Positions 6,339 to 16,825 of a stretch of 36,742 bases of DNA are shown one piece after another. A model generated the notes under the pieces. The model was not told the origin of the DNA. It saw only the letters and a program-made list of their open reading frames with translations, and searched no databases. Origin of the DNA: Fimbriiglobus sp. (GTDB taxonomy: Bacteria > Planctomycetota > Planctomycetia > Gemmatales > Gemmataceae); assembly GCA_025351325.1 (NCBI GenBank), contig JANXWE010000310.1:1-36742 (forward strand), in the 5' to 3' direction. How positions within the stretch are numbered: the first letter of the stretch is position 1; every line of letters begins with the position of its first letter. The position numbers and the translations under genes were made by a program.

Positions 6339-9300
6339 GAAGCAGTTCCAGTTTCGGCGGAATCGGAATCGCCGCGATCAAGCGTTCGATCCGTTCTCGG
6401 ATTCCACCGTCGGTCTCGGCGGTGCGGGTCGATTCCAAATCGTCGAGGAAGAGTGGGATTTCCGGGCCGAGTGGCTCGATCAACGACAGCGCCAGTTCAC
6501 GCAGGCGCGGGTTCTTGTCGGTCAGTGCTTCGCGGATCACCACAGCCGCCTCTTCGTGATCGGCATCTCCTGAAAGTACCGCACTGGCGGCCGTGAGACG
6601 CACCCGCAAATTTGTATCTTTGAGCAAGTTCACCATCACCCGTTCCGGGACATCCGAACCGGCCGCACGGAGCGCGATGGCCGATGCGAGCCTCAAGCCG
6701 TCGTCGCTGGCCGGGGAGGTGTTCTCGATCAGGAATGGAATTGCCGCCGAGGGGACGGGATCGAGTCGGCCGAGGACGGAGGCGATGGTGGTGCGGACGC
6801 GGATGTCGGGATCGCGCAACGCTTCGATTACGACATCGATTCCAGTTTCGGGAACCCGGCCGAGTTTCTGCAACCCGGCGGAGGCCACCTTCCTCACGTC
6901 CGCTTCGGCGTCGTGGAGTCCGACCAAAAACGCCCCGAGGGCTTCCTCCGGTTCCAAGATCGCCAAGGCACGCATCGCGGCTTGTCGGAGTTCCACATCG
7001 CCAGTCGAAGCGACCAGTGCCAAGTCGGCACCGGCAACGGTCGCGGCTTCTCCCATCCGGCTGAGCGTCAGGGCGGCGACCGATTGAATCCAGGTATCGT
7101 TCGGATCGCGCAGTCGAACCAGCACCGCTTCGACGGCCTCGACCGGGTGGCTCTGGAATTTGTGAAGAGCTTGCAGTGCGGACGCGGCCACGTCCGAATT
7201 GCCATCGGCCACCAAGTCGACGATGGCCCCGACCGATTCGGGCCACTCCGCAGCCCATTCGGCGATCCCTTCGGCTGCCAAGGAACGCACTTCGGGAGCG
7301 GGGTCGGCGAGCGCGGCGATCAAGACGGTTTTCGTCGTTGAACCGAGCGGAGCCAGCCGGCCGACGGCTTGGACAGCTTTGGCCCGCACGGTGGTATCCG
7401 GATCGGCACAGGCCAGTTCCAGTGGGGTGCGCGAACTTTCCGACCGGAGTTTCCCCAACGACTCGGCCGCGTTGGCACGTACGTGTGGGTTCGCATGTTG
7501 CAGGGATCGCAGCAACGCCGGGCTAGCATTTTCGGCGGCTTCGCCCATTTCCCCGAGCGCTTCCGCCGCGAGGGCACGCACCCAATTGTCTTCGTCGCGC
7601 AGCAACCGCATCAGGGCGGGCACGGCCGCAGGTGCCGCCGAAGCGCCGATGCGGCCGAGCGCTTCGGCGGCCTTGGCCCGGACACGGTCGTTCGTGTCGG
7701 TCAAGGCGGCGGCGAGTGCGGGCGCCGCCGTTTCCGCGGCCATGCCGATGCGCCCCAACGACTCGGCTGTTTGCGCGCGGACGACGTTGTCGTCACTCGA
7801 CAGCCCATTGAGCAGCTGCCGGGTCGCTTCCTCGTTTTGCACTCCGATGCGGGCAATCGCATCTGCGGCGGCGGTGCGAACGTCTTCGTTGGTGTCTTGG
7901 AGCAAGCCGATTAGCCCGGAAACGGCATCCGCGGCCGCCGCCCGATACTCACCGAGGGCCTTGGCTGCGGCGGTGCGAACCTCCGGCGTCGGATCGGCGA
8001 GGGCCAGCGTTAAGGCAGTAATCGCTTCTGTTCCCGCAGTGCGAATTTGTCCAAGCGCGGTCGCGGCCTCGACTCTCACATCGTCGGTGTCGGTGCGCAG
8101 CAACTCCACGAGCGACTCAGTTGCCGCCGCTGCCATCGTACCAATTTGCCCGGTAGCCGTGGCCGCACGCCCGCGCACGGCGGGGGATAGATCGCGCAAC
8201 GCCGTGCGGAGCAATTCGACGGCCAGCTCCACTTCCTTCCCGTAACCGGGCTTCCGTCGGTGGCCGAGCGGGTGGCGAATTCGCCGGGCCGCACGCTTCC
8301 ACCACCGGACGGGCTGAGTCGAGTTCGCCGATGCGTTCTGCGTCGCATGGGCTTCGCCGATTCGCCCCAGTGCCTCCACGACGGCGAGCCGAACGCTTTC
8401 CGAAGGATCGTCGGCCAATCGGGCTAAGTCGGGCACGGCATCGCGGACTTTCAGCAGCCCCAGGGCCACCGCCGTGACAACGCGGGTGGTTTCGTGGCGG
8501 TCATGCAGATGTCGCAAGAGGCCGGGGATGGCCGCCGGGCCGATGCCCGCCAACACCACCGGCAGCAACTCTCGTTGTTCGAGGGTCAACGTGGCCGTCG
8601 AGCGGAGGGCGATCAACACGGGGACGACGGCATCGTGCCCGAACTGCGGCAGAACCGAGCGCGCGCGTTCGCGGATCGGCACGTGGGGCGACCAAAAATC
8701 GGTGACGGTGTCGGCCAGCAACCGGCCTTGGCGTACCGATGCGAAAATTTGTTGGAGCAGCACGAGCATGAAGAACGAGCGGAATCCCGTCATGAGCAAC
8801 GAAGCGGGTTTGCCGACGGGGCGGATCAAACTCACGCTGAGGAACTCGTACGACTTCGCCAGATCGAACACGTCGACGATTTTGAGCAAATTGACGAACG
8901 TGTACGCCAAGAAATCGAGGTAGACGGGGTGGGCATCCGGGTCGGCGATCCGATACCAAGATTGCCCGCCCGATTCGTACAGCGCCAAGTTCAACAGCGC
9001 GAAGCTGAAGACAGTCACCGCTGCCGCCGAGGCGAGCATGAGGATCCCGAGATTCGGGCCGTAGCGGATCAAATCGACCGCGAGCTGTTGACCTTTTTCG
9101 GGGTTGTACAGTGCTTTGAACCCACGCCCGACCTCGTACCGTTCTACCGAAATGTACATGTACGCGAGGCACGTCACCGCACCGGCGGCGATCAAGAGTG
9201 TGGCCACCGGCACCACCAACCACGGCAGGCCCGCGCCGATGCACTCCACGCAACCGACGATGATGCCGGTACTCAGGACGATCAAACCGAGCCAACCCGT

Positions 9301-9501
9301 CCAGGACAGAGTGCGGGCCCAGATGCGAAAGCCGGTGCGCACGACGCCGCGGACCGCCCGGGTCACGGTGCCCAGAATCCAGTCGACGAAGCCGGAGGCT
9401 TTGAGCAGCCCGGCGACGACGATCACGGCCCCGAGGCTGGCCAAAATCCAGTAGCTCGTGTGGATCTGGTCGAGCGCCACAGCACCGAAAAGAACAGGCA
9501 T
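6322..9501 (-). CDS. Large membrane protein with a long HEAT-repeat array
   Basis: This is a 1,059-residue protein from ATG 9501; an in-frame ATG at 9579 is possible, but the later start places the membrane segments at the N-terminus. Hydrophobic stretches at about residues 17-34, 70-84, 94-116 and 149-174 predict four transmembrane helices, with more hydrophobic runs at about 195-210 and 232-255. From about residue 280 the protein is built of HEAT/PBS-lyase-type repeats of about 31 residues, at least ten clearly alike (DTNDRVRAKAAEALGRIGAS, DEDNWVRALAAEALGEMGEA, DPDTTVRAKAVQAVGRLAP). Such solenoids bind proteins; the partner is unknown. It is divergent from the WD40 gene and its stop overlaps the lipoprotein stop tail to tail. 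Confidence 0.85.
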   Translation of the reverse strand: MPVLFGAVALDQIHTSYWILASLGAVIVVAGLLKASGFVDWILGTVTRAVRGVVRTGFRIWARTLSWTGWLGLIVLSTGIIVGCVECIGAGLPWLVVPVATLLIAAGAVTCLAYMYISVERYEVGRGFKALYNPEKGQQLAVDLIRYGPNLGILMLASAAAVTVFSFALLNLALYESGGQSWYRIADPDAHPVYLDFLAYTFVNLLKIVDVFDLAKSYEFLSVSLIRPVGKPASLLMTGFRSFFMLVLLQQIFASVRQGRLLADTVTDFWSPHVPIRERARSVLPQFGHDAVVPVLIALRSTATLTLEQRELLPVVLAGIGPAAIPGLLRHLHDRHETTRVVTAVALGLLKVRDAVPDLARLADDPSESVRLAVVEALGRIGEAHATQNASANSTQPVRWWKRAARRIRHPLGHRRKPGYGKEVELAVELLRTALRDLSPAVRGRAATATGQIGTMAAAATESLVELLRTDTDDVRVEAATALGQIRTAGTEAITALTLALADPTPEVRTAAAKALGEYRAAAADAVSGLIGLLQDTNEDVRTAAADAIARIGVQNEEATRQLLNGLSSDDNVVRAQTAESLGRIGMAAETAAPALAAALTDTNDRVRAKAAEALGRIGASAAPAAVPALMRLLRDEDNWVRALAAEALGEMGEAAENASPALLRSLQHANPHVRANAAESLGKLRSESSRTPLELACADPDTTVRAKAVQAVGRLAPLGSTTKTVLIAALADPAPEVRSLAAEGIAEWAAEWPESVGAIVDLVADGNSDVAASALQALHKFQSHPVEAVEAVLVRLRDPNDTWIQSVAALTLSRMGEAATVAGADLALVASTGDVELRQAAMRALAILEPEEALGAFLVGLHDAEADVRKVASAGLQKLGRVPETGIDVVIEALRDPDIRVRTTIASVLGRLDPVPSAAIPFLIENTSPASDDGLRLASAIALRAAGSDVPERVMVNLLKDTNLRVRLTAASAVLSGDADHEEAAVVIREALTDKNPRLRELALSLIEPLGPEIPLFLDDLESTRTAETDGGIRERIERLIAAIPIPPKLELLPTASG

Positions 9502-9634
9502 AAATGTGTTCCGACCGTACGAGGTTTCCGGGAGCCTAAAAATGTGCAAACGGTATGCCGCTCGCCGAATCCGTGTCATCGCGGCCGACGCGCTCCATAA
9601 AATCTATTCACGTTACCCTGTTCCGGACAAGCCC

Positions 9635-10675
9635 ATGATCCTCGGCAAATCGAAACGACCCACCAACAGTTTGGCACCGCTGTGGCGAGCGACCTTGCCG
9701 GATCACGTCATCGGGTTGGATTACTCCGCCGACGGAACACTCCTCGTGGCCGCGAGTGTGAGTGGGCCTCTGTTCGTTTACGATGTGGCTTCGGGCCAGT
9801 TGAAACACGAACTGAAGGGACACGTCCCCGGCACCATGGCCATCGAGTGCCATCCGAATTCTCCGACGTTGGCCTCGTGCGGGCAAGATGGTCACGCTCG
9901 TGTGTGGAACTTAGAAACGGGTGCCCAGACACTTGAACTCGCAGGCGGGGCCGCTTGGGTCGAACACCTCGCTTGGAACCACGATGGGACGTTGCTGGCC
10001 ACTTCAGCCGGCAAAACAGCCCGCGTTTGGGACTGGCCCAAGGGAACGATGGTGCAAGACTACGGCGGGCACGCCAGCACCATCGCCGATGTCGCTTGGG
10101 AGCCGGGTGCGGGCCGATTGAGCGTGGCCGTGTATGGTGGGGTGTTCCATTACGGCCCCACCAAAACCGAAGCCGATGAACAGTACGAGTGGCGTGGTTC
10201 GCCGTTGAAACTCGCCTGGTCGGCCGACGGCAAAATGTTGGCCCACGGCAACCAAGATGCGAGCGTCCACTTTTGGTACGCCCACGATTCCCAAGAGTTG
10301 AACATGTCGGGCTATCCGGGCAAAGTCCGCGAGCTGAGCTGGGACTTCCGGAGTCGGTTCTTGGCCACCGGCGGCGGAAACGCCGTCTGCATTTGGGATT
10401 GCAGCGGGGCCGGCCCGGAAGGAAGCAAACCGAACATGATGGAAGGGCACACGGGCACCGTTACCGCCGTGATGTGGCAGCGACGCGGTACACTCCTAGC
10501 CTCCGGCGACATGGATGGCCGCGTCTGCTTATGGCAACCCGCGAACCGTTCGGGGCTGATCGGTGGCGCCACTTTTGAAGGTACTGAGATCAGCGCTCTG
10601 ACCTGGAGTCGCGACGACAAGCAGATTGCCGTCGGCAGCGGAGCCGGGGCAATCGGACTCTTCAAAGTGGTTTGA
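9635..10675 (+). CDS. WD40-repeat protein, probable single beta-propeller
   Basis: This 346-residue protein has no signal peptide. The ATG at 9635 is chosen because the upstream in-frame part overlaps the divergent gene start. Repeats carry typical WD40 ends: ASCGQDGHARVWNLETG (about residues 88-104), ATSAGKTARVWDWPKG, AHGNQDASVHFWYAHD, ATGGGNAVCIWDCSG, ASGDMDGRVCLWQPANR and a last blade ending AGAIGLFKVV. That adds up to about seven blades, enough for one propeller. WD40 propellers are protein-interaction scaffolds; no catalytic domain is attached. The gene is divergent from the HEAT-repeat gene and ends 11 bases before the convergent purD stop. Confidence 0.9.
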   Translation: MILGKSKRPTNSLAPLWRATLPDHVIGLDYSADGTLLVAASVSGPLFVYDVASGQLKHELKGHVPGTMAIECHPNSPTLASCGQDGHARVWNLETGAQTLELAGGAAWVEHLAWNHDGTLLATSAGKTARVWDWPKGTMVQDYGGHASTIADVAWEPGAGRLSVAVYGGVFHYGPTKTEADEQYEWRGSPLKLAWSADGKMLAHGNQDASVHFWYAHDSQELNMSGYPGKVRELSWDFRSRFLATGGGNAVCIWDCSGAGPEGSKPNMMEGHTGTVTAVMWQRRGTLLASGDMDGRVCLWQPANRSGLIGGATFEGTEISALTWSRDDKQIAVGSGAGAIGLFKVV

Positions 10676-10686
10676 ACCGAGCGAGC

Positions 10687-11975
<1,289 letters not shown>

Positions 11976-11979
<4 letters not shown>

Positions 11980-12338
11980 GAGTGATCCGCCGTGGTCTGC
12001 AAGGCCGCAAAGAGTTCGAGAATATTCCGGCGGTTCTGTCCGAAATCGCCTTGGCCCAATCGGCTGCGGCTTTCGGCATCAATCCGAATCGAGTCGTTTT
12101 CACTGGCAAGTTTCAAGCGGATGTCATCGGCGAAACGGGCAATTCGAGTCCGTCGTACGAGGTGCATTCCGGTGGCATCTGTCGATTCCAACGACCAACC
12201 CCGCAGCGTTTGGCACGCCGTGTGGATGCGGGCTTGTACTTCGGTCAGGGTGCCGGGCAATCGGAGTGGAACCAAGTCGCGGTGCGTCGGCTCGGTTGTA
12301 TTTGCCCAATTTTTGGTGAACCACCTCAACAAACCCAT
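11976..12338 (-). CDS. DUF1499-like small protein
   Basis: This is a 120-residue protein from ATG 12338 with GGAG seven bases upstream. The segment ARFADDIRLKL...IRIDAESRSRLGQGDFGQNRRNI (about residues 67-106) matches from memory the conserved end of the DUF1499 family (x-D-D-x-x-x-x, then SRxGxxDxGxNRxR). There is no signal peptide. DUF1499 has no established biochemical role. The ATGA overlap with purD suggests coexpression, which need not mean a purine role. Confidence 0.7.
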
Positions 12339-12414
12339 GTGCCGACTCCATTGCGGGAAACGATGATCTTAGCGGAATCGGCCGACGCGGCGCCCCGAAC
12401 GCGACCTTGGGTTC

Positions 12415-12519
12415 TTTACCCTGAAAGGGTTGCACCCCACAGCCCAGGGTCGCCGCCTCGGCGCACCCTGGGAATGCAAGCGCACTCTGGGCTGTGGGGT
12501 GCAACCCTTTCAGGGTAAA
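12415..12519. repeat. 33-bp perfect inverted repeat with a competing inner stem
   Basis: The arms 12415-12447 and 12487-12519 are perfectly complementary over 33 bp. The 39-base loop includes ACCCTGGG at 12465-12472, which can instead pair with CCCAGGGT at 12443-12450, so the outer stem and an inner hairpin compete for the tip of the left arm. The element lies between the divergent starts of the DUF1499 gene (12338) and a glycosyltransferase gene (12611), where a terminator would not be expected. Confidence 0.95.
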
Positions 12520-12610
12520 GTGGGAAAACCATGTTGGGCTTGATTCCGAATTCCGGAAGCTTCAGGCTAGGGGCACAGGGATGTTCGTTTTCCGGCACAA
12601 GGAGTGCGCC

Positions 12611-14902
12611 GTGTCCACCGCGACCCAGTCGAACCGCACGCTTAGCCTCGGGCAACTCACACCATCCTTAGGGTTAACCCCTGTTGCTGCGGGCTGGCAC
12701 GCCGACCAAAATCGGGTGCAGTTCATTTCTGAGCAACCCTTGGTAGCGGGTTGGTACCAACTCAAACTTCGCTTGCGCTCCGCCGGCAATTTCACCATCC
12801 GGAAGCGGGCCGAACTCAAATTCGAAGCAACCGAGGGACTAGGCCAGCCGATTTCGGTCGACGTGATGGCGTGGAATCGGACGCTCGAAGAACGCTTCTT
12901 GCTGCATTTGCCCCGCGAATCCGGGCGGATGACGCTGTCGCTCTTCCACATGGAAGGGGCCTTCGATCTCGAACGATTCGAGCTGACGCGGATTTCGGAT
13001 TCCATGGTGGCGGTCGCGGCGTTCCAAGAGAAACTCCGGCTCATCAACGCGTACCACTGTTTGAAACCGGTTCTGAAACGCGGGGCCGGGTTGTTGCTGC
13101 GCGGGAAGTTTCGGGCCTTCCGAGCGAAGGTTCTCAAGGGACTCGCCGATAGTCGGGTGATGCGGGTCGGGGCTTACAAGACCAACGAAGTGGATGCGTC
13201 GTGGTGGCGCCGACACGCGTTGGCCCCCGAAGAAGCCGAGATCATTCGTCAAGCTTGCGATGCCATGACGGCCCCACCACCGTTGGCAGTACTTTTGCTC
13301 GTCGATCCGAAGAAGTTCGACCAAGTGCGACTAGCTGCGCATTCCGTGCGTCGACAGATCTATCCACACTGGGAATTGTTGCTGGCGTGCAGTGGCCCGG
13401 CTTGGCTGCAGCCTCATTTGGCCATGCTCTTAGGCGACGACACTCGATTGAAGATCTCGCTGGTCGACGAAGACGATGGCCTCGGTGCCGCCATCGCCCA
13501 AGCGATTGCGGGTACCGATTGCGACCGGGTGATCGTGCTACCACCAGGGGTCGAACTCGGCGAAGGGACACTGTTCCACTTCGCCGAAGCCTTGAAGAAT
13601 AACCCGAACCTTGAGTCGGCGTCCGGAAGAATTTACGACGGACTCGAACGCCTCACGACCGATGTGACCGAAGCCGCCGCAATTTGGATGACGAGCACAT
13701 GGCGGCTCAGTGACACGGCCCCGGAATCGTTTCAGCCGGCCGACGTGGCCAAATGGGTCAGCGAGGAATTGCCACTAGGAACCGGCACCACTCTCGAACC
13801 GATCTTGGCGTACCCGCTCGACGATAGCCCTCTGATCGACCGTGCCCGCGTGGGGACGGCCGCCCGCACCCGGATTCAAAGGCTCCACATCGCCGGCGAC
13901 CTGGCGGGGATTTCCGGCTGGGATCACGTGGTCTATTCGGTGTTGCGCGGCTTGCCGTCGTTCGGCGTCCGGTTCCGCCAGCACCCGGTGTCCCAGATCC
14001 GGGCCGATTTGGTTCTCCCGCAGTATCTTCCGAAGGTGCTAAAGCGTTTGCCGACCCAGAAGCAACTCGCGATCTCGCCACCGTTTCTCGCGGATCGTTT
14101 CAACATCGACGTTAATACCGCGCTCTTCACCATGTGGGAGACGGACGCCCTGCCACCGGGCAGTGTTCGCACGTTGAACAAAGCGGGGCTGGTGATTGTG
14201 CCGAGCCAATGGAGCGTCGATTGTTTCCGGCGTTCCGGGGTCACCGTCCCGATGGAAGTGGCACCGCTCGGCTGCGATCAACTGGTCTTCAACGCCGATG
14301 GTTCGTTCCCGGAACTCTGTACGTTCGGCACGGCGGGGGCACTGGCGGCCGGGGGCGTTCGCAAGAATGCCCAGCGCATGATCGATCTCTTCCGGCGAGC
14401 CTTCCCCGGTGAAATCAATGTGCGTTTGCGGGTCAAGATTTCGCCGAGTTCACCGACCATCGAAACCTACGACGACTCCCGAATCGACGTGGTTCGGGCG
14501 GTACTGCCACACGCGGAACTGGCGAACTGGTATCGCTCGTTGACTGCCTATGTGAACGGTTCGTTCGGCGAAGGATTCGGACTCCACTTGATCGAAGCGA
14601 TGGCTTGCGGTCGGCCACTAATCACCTCGAATTACTCCGGCCTCACGGCGTTCTTCGAGCCATCACTCGGCTACGCCATCGACTACAAACTCGTGCCGGT
14701 GAAGAACGACATTTACATCGGGCAATGGGCCGATCCGTCGGACGATTCGATTGTCGCGGCCATGCATCGGGTCTTTGCGAACCAAGCGGAAGCCCAAGAA
14801 CTCGGTGAACGGTGTGCGGCCCGCGCAAAGAATTTCAGTTGGAAGGCCGCCGGCCGACAGCTCCACCAAGCGTTGGTGAAGCATCAATTTCTAAAGGGTT
14901 GA
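12611..14902 (+). CDS. Two-domain glycosyltransferase (degenerate GT2-like plus GT4-like)
   Basis: This is a 763-residue protein. The start is GTG 12611 because AAGGAG stands six bases upstream. Residues 1-130 form an N-terminal beta-rich region, about 222-345 resemble a GT2 fold ([18 protein letters not shown]...[16 protein letters not shown]), and about 430-750 resemble a GT-B GT4 transferase with [17 protein letters not shown], where Glu654 and Glu662 form the EX7E motif. Where GT2 enzymes have a metal-binding Asp-x-Asp after a hydrophobic strand, this protein has [10 protein letters not shown], so the GT2-like part is probably inactive. It likely makes a surface polysaccharide or glycolipid in the cytoplasm. 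It is 39 bases upstream of another GT4 gene, probably in one operon. Confidence 0.8.
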   Translation: MSTATQSNRTLSLGQLTPSLGLTPVAAGWHADQNRVQFISEQPLVAGWYQLKLRLRSAGNFTIRKRAELKFEATEGLGQPISVDVMAWNRTLEERFLLHLPRESGRMTLSLFHMEGAFDLERFELTRISDSMVAVAAFQEKLRLINAYHCLKPVLKRGAGLLLRGKFRAFRAKVLKGLADSRVMRVGAYKTNEVDASWWRRHALAPEEAEIIRQACDAMTAPPPLAVLLLVDPKKFDQVRLAAHSVRRQIYPHWELLLACSGPAWLQPHLAMLLGDDTRLKISLVDEDDGLGAAIAQAIAGTDCDRVIVLPPGVELGEGTLFHFAEALKNNPNLESASGRIYDGLERLTTDVTEAAAIWMTSTWRLSDTAPESFQPADVAKWVSEELPLGTGTTLEPILAYPLDDSPLIDRARVGTAARTRIQRLHIAGDLAGISGWDHVVYSVLRGLPSFGVRFRQHPVSQIRADLVLPQYLPKVLKRLPTQKQLAISPPFLADRFNIDVNTALFTMWETDALPPGSVRTLNKAGLVIVPSQWSVDCFRRSGVTVPMEVAPLGCDQLVFNADGSFPELCTFGTAGALAAGGVRKNAQRMIDLFRRAFPGEINVRLRVKISPSSPTIETYDDSRIDVVRAVLPHAELANWYRSLTAYVNGSFGEGFGLHLIEAMACGRPLITSNYSGLTAFFEPSLGYAIDYKLVPVKNDIYIGQWADPSDDSIVAAMHRVFANQAEAQELGERCAARAKNFSWKAAGRQLHQALVKHQFLKG

Positions 14903-14941
14903 GTTCCGCCGGACTCCATTGTGCATTGGCAAGGATACCCC

Positions 14942-16018
14942 ATGAAAGTCGGAATCGTCATCCCCACCCTCGCCGATGGCGACGCCGTCGGCAACGATGC
15001 CCTCGGGATGGCCAAGCACATCCGCAGCCGCGGCATCGACGTGGAATTCTTCGTCACCCGCAGCCACATCGCCGAAGCGACGCGGCTGATGCACGACTTC
15101 CACAAAGTGATGCGCTCCCCCGACGACGTGCTGATTTATCACCACTCCATCGGCTACGAACCGGGAGTGAAAGCCATCGAATCGGCACCCTGCCGACGGA
15201 AGGCGGTGAAATACCACAACGTCACACCGCCGAAGTTTTTCAAAGGGTTGAACGACGAGGTGGCCCAAGCCTGCGAAGAGGGGATTGCCCAAGTCGGCCG
15301 GTTGGCGAAATCGAACGCCATTCTCTGGGCCGATTCGGTGTACAACGGCGAACACATTCAAGAGTTCCGGCCCGGCCGCGCCTTCCACGAGCTGCCCCCG
15401 TTTCACCATGCCGATCAACTGCTGACGCTCGAACCGGATTATCGTGCCGCCTCGGGCCTCGACGACTGGACGACGAACCTCTTGCTCATTGGCCGGGTTG
15501 TGCCGAACAAAAACATCCCGTTGGCCATCGAAGCGTTTGCCGAATACCGGCACCGGTTCAACCCCTGTTCGCGGCTGGTGATTGTGGGCGATCAGCCGGT
15601 GCCCAACCATGCGGCCGAAGTCCACGACGCGATTGCGCAGCACAAACTCGACGGCCACGTGTTGATCACCGGGAAGGTGTCCGTGCCCCAATTAAAGGCC
15701 CTCTACCTCACGGCCGATGTGTTGCTGGTCACGAGTTTGCACGAAGGATTCTGCGTGCCGTTGATCGAGGCGATGGGCTTGCGGGTGCCGGTGGTCGCCG
15801 TGCCGAATGCCGCCGTCGGCTACACCGGAGGCGACGCGGCCTTTTACGCCGAGGGGAACGCGAGTGCGCTGGCCGAGCAGCTCGACGCCGTGTTAACCGA
15901 TCCGGACATGCGCGAACAGCACCTGCACACCGGCTGGAAGCGATATCAAGAGAAATTCACCAACGACGCCATCGAGCGGAAGTTCGCCAAGCTCTTCGAC
16001 GACTTACTCATAAGTTAG
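14942..16018 (+). CDS. GT4-family glycosyltransferase
   Basis: This is a 358-residue GT-B enzyme. The ATG at 14942 has AAGGA six bases upstream. The N-terminal half starts [18 protein letters not shown]; the C-terminal half has [20 protein letters not shown] (about residues 181-200), [14 protein letters not shown], and [12 protein letters not shown] with Glu268 and Glu276 forming EX7E. It transfers a sugar from a nucleotide-sugar donor with retention; donor and acceptor are unknown. Its position behind the two-domain glycosyltransferase suggests that both act on the same glycan. Confidence 0.88.
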   Translation: MKVGIVIPTLADGDAVGNDALGMAKHIRSRGIDVEFFVTRSHIAEATRLMHDFHKVMRSPDDVLIYHHSIGYEPGVKAIESAPCRRKAVKYHNVTPPKFFKGLNDEVAQACEEGIAQVGRLAKSNAILWADSVYNGEHIQEFRPGRAFHELPPFHHADQLLTLEPDYRAASGLDDWTTNLLLIGRVVPNKNIPLAIEAFAEYRHRFNPCSRLVIVGDQPVPNHAAEVHDAIAQHKLDGHVLITGKVSVPQLKALYLTADVLLVTSLHEGFCVPLIEAMGLRVPVVAVPNAAVGYTGGDAAFYAEGNASALAEQLDAVLTDPDMREQHLHTGWKRYQEKFTNDAIERKFAKLFDDLLIS

Positions 16019-16059
16019 CCGGGCTGCGATCCATTTCTGTTCCCGTGCGGAGTCGTGAC

Positions 16060-16815
16060 ATGTTGGTGAAGAAGTGTTTGGCCGAAATCCTCGGTACATT
16101 TTGGCTCACATTCGGTGGGTGCGGCTCGGCGGTACTCGCCGCGATGTTCATCGCCAAAGAAGGTAGCACCCCGATCAACCTGGGGATCGCGCTCGTCGGT
16201 GTCTCGCTCGCCTTCGGCCTCACGGTGCTGACGATGGCCTATGCTATCGGTCACATCTCCGGGTGCCATTTGAACCCGGCCGTCTCCATTGGTCTGCTGT
16301 TCGGCGGCCGATTCAAAGCCCAGGATCTGCTCCCGTACATCGGTTCGCAGGTAATCGGGGCCATCGCTGGTGCCGGTGTCCTCTTTTTCATCTTCACCAA
16401 CGGTGAAGTGAACGGCGTGGCCCAGACGGTTGGCAGCGGTGCTGGTTCGTTCGCCACCAATGGCTACGGCGATCATTCGCCCGGCGTGGTGAAGTACAGC
16501 GTGGCTGCGTGTGCGCTCGGCGAGTTCGTCCTGACGTTCTTCTTTCTGTTGATCATTCTCGGTTCGACCGACCGCCGTGCCCCCGGCGGCTTCGCCCCGA
16601 TCCCCATCGGTTTGGGCCTGACGCTGATCCACCTGATCGGCATCCCGCTGACGAACACCTCGGTGAATCCGGCACGGAGCACCGGGCCAGCGCTCTTCGT
16701 GGGAGGCGTCGCACTCCAGCAGCTTTGGCTCTTCTGGGCCGCACCCATCGCCGGAGCTGCCGCCGCCGGCTTGCTGTATCGGTTTGCGTTTGAAGCCAAG
16801 CACGACGGGAAATAA
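16060..16815 (+). CDS. aqpZ: Aquaporin Z-like water channel
   Basis: This is a 251-residue membrane protein of the MIP family. The ATG at 16060 has GGAG seven bases upstream. Both half-helix motifs are present: [10 protein letters not shown] (NPA at 72-74) and TSVNPARS (NPA at 203-205), with Arg206 and His191 (LIHLIG) at the positions of the aquaporin selectivity filter. Six transmembrane helices are readable. The His plus Arg filter favours a water channel over a glycerol facilitator. It is 41 bases after the glycosyltransferase and may share its transcript. The gene is convergent with the ECF gene, with 10 bases between stops. Confidence 0.92.
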   Translation: MLVKKCLAEILGTFWLTFGGCGSAVLAAMFIAKEGSTPINLGIALVGVSLAFGLTVLTMAYAIGHISGCHLNPAVSIGLLFGGRFKAQDLLPYIGSQVIGAIAGAGVLFFIFTNGEVNGVAQTVGSGAGSFATNGYGDHSPGVVKYSVAACALGEFVLTFFFLLIILGSTDRRAPGGFAPIPIGLGLTLIHLIGIPLTNTSVNPARSTGPALFVGGVALQQLWLFWAAPIAGAAAAGLLYRFAFEAKHDGK

Positions 16816-16825
16816 CCTCGGCCGT

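Noticed and set aside
14812-16059. In-frame extension upstream of the aquaporin giving a 667-residue protein
   Set aside because: It runs through the glycosyltransferase gene in the wrong frame; the aquaporin starts at 16060 with its own ribosome-binding site.
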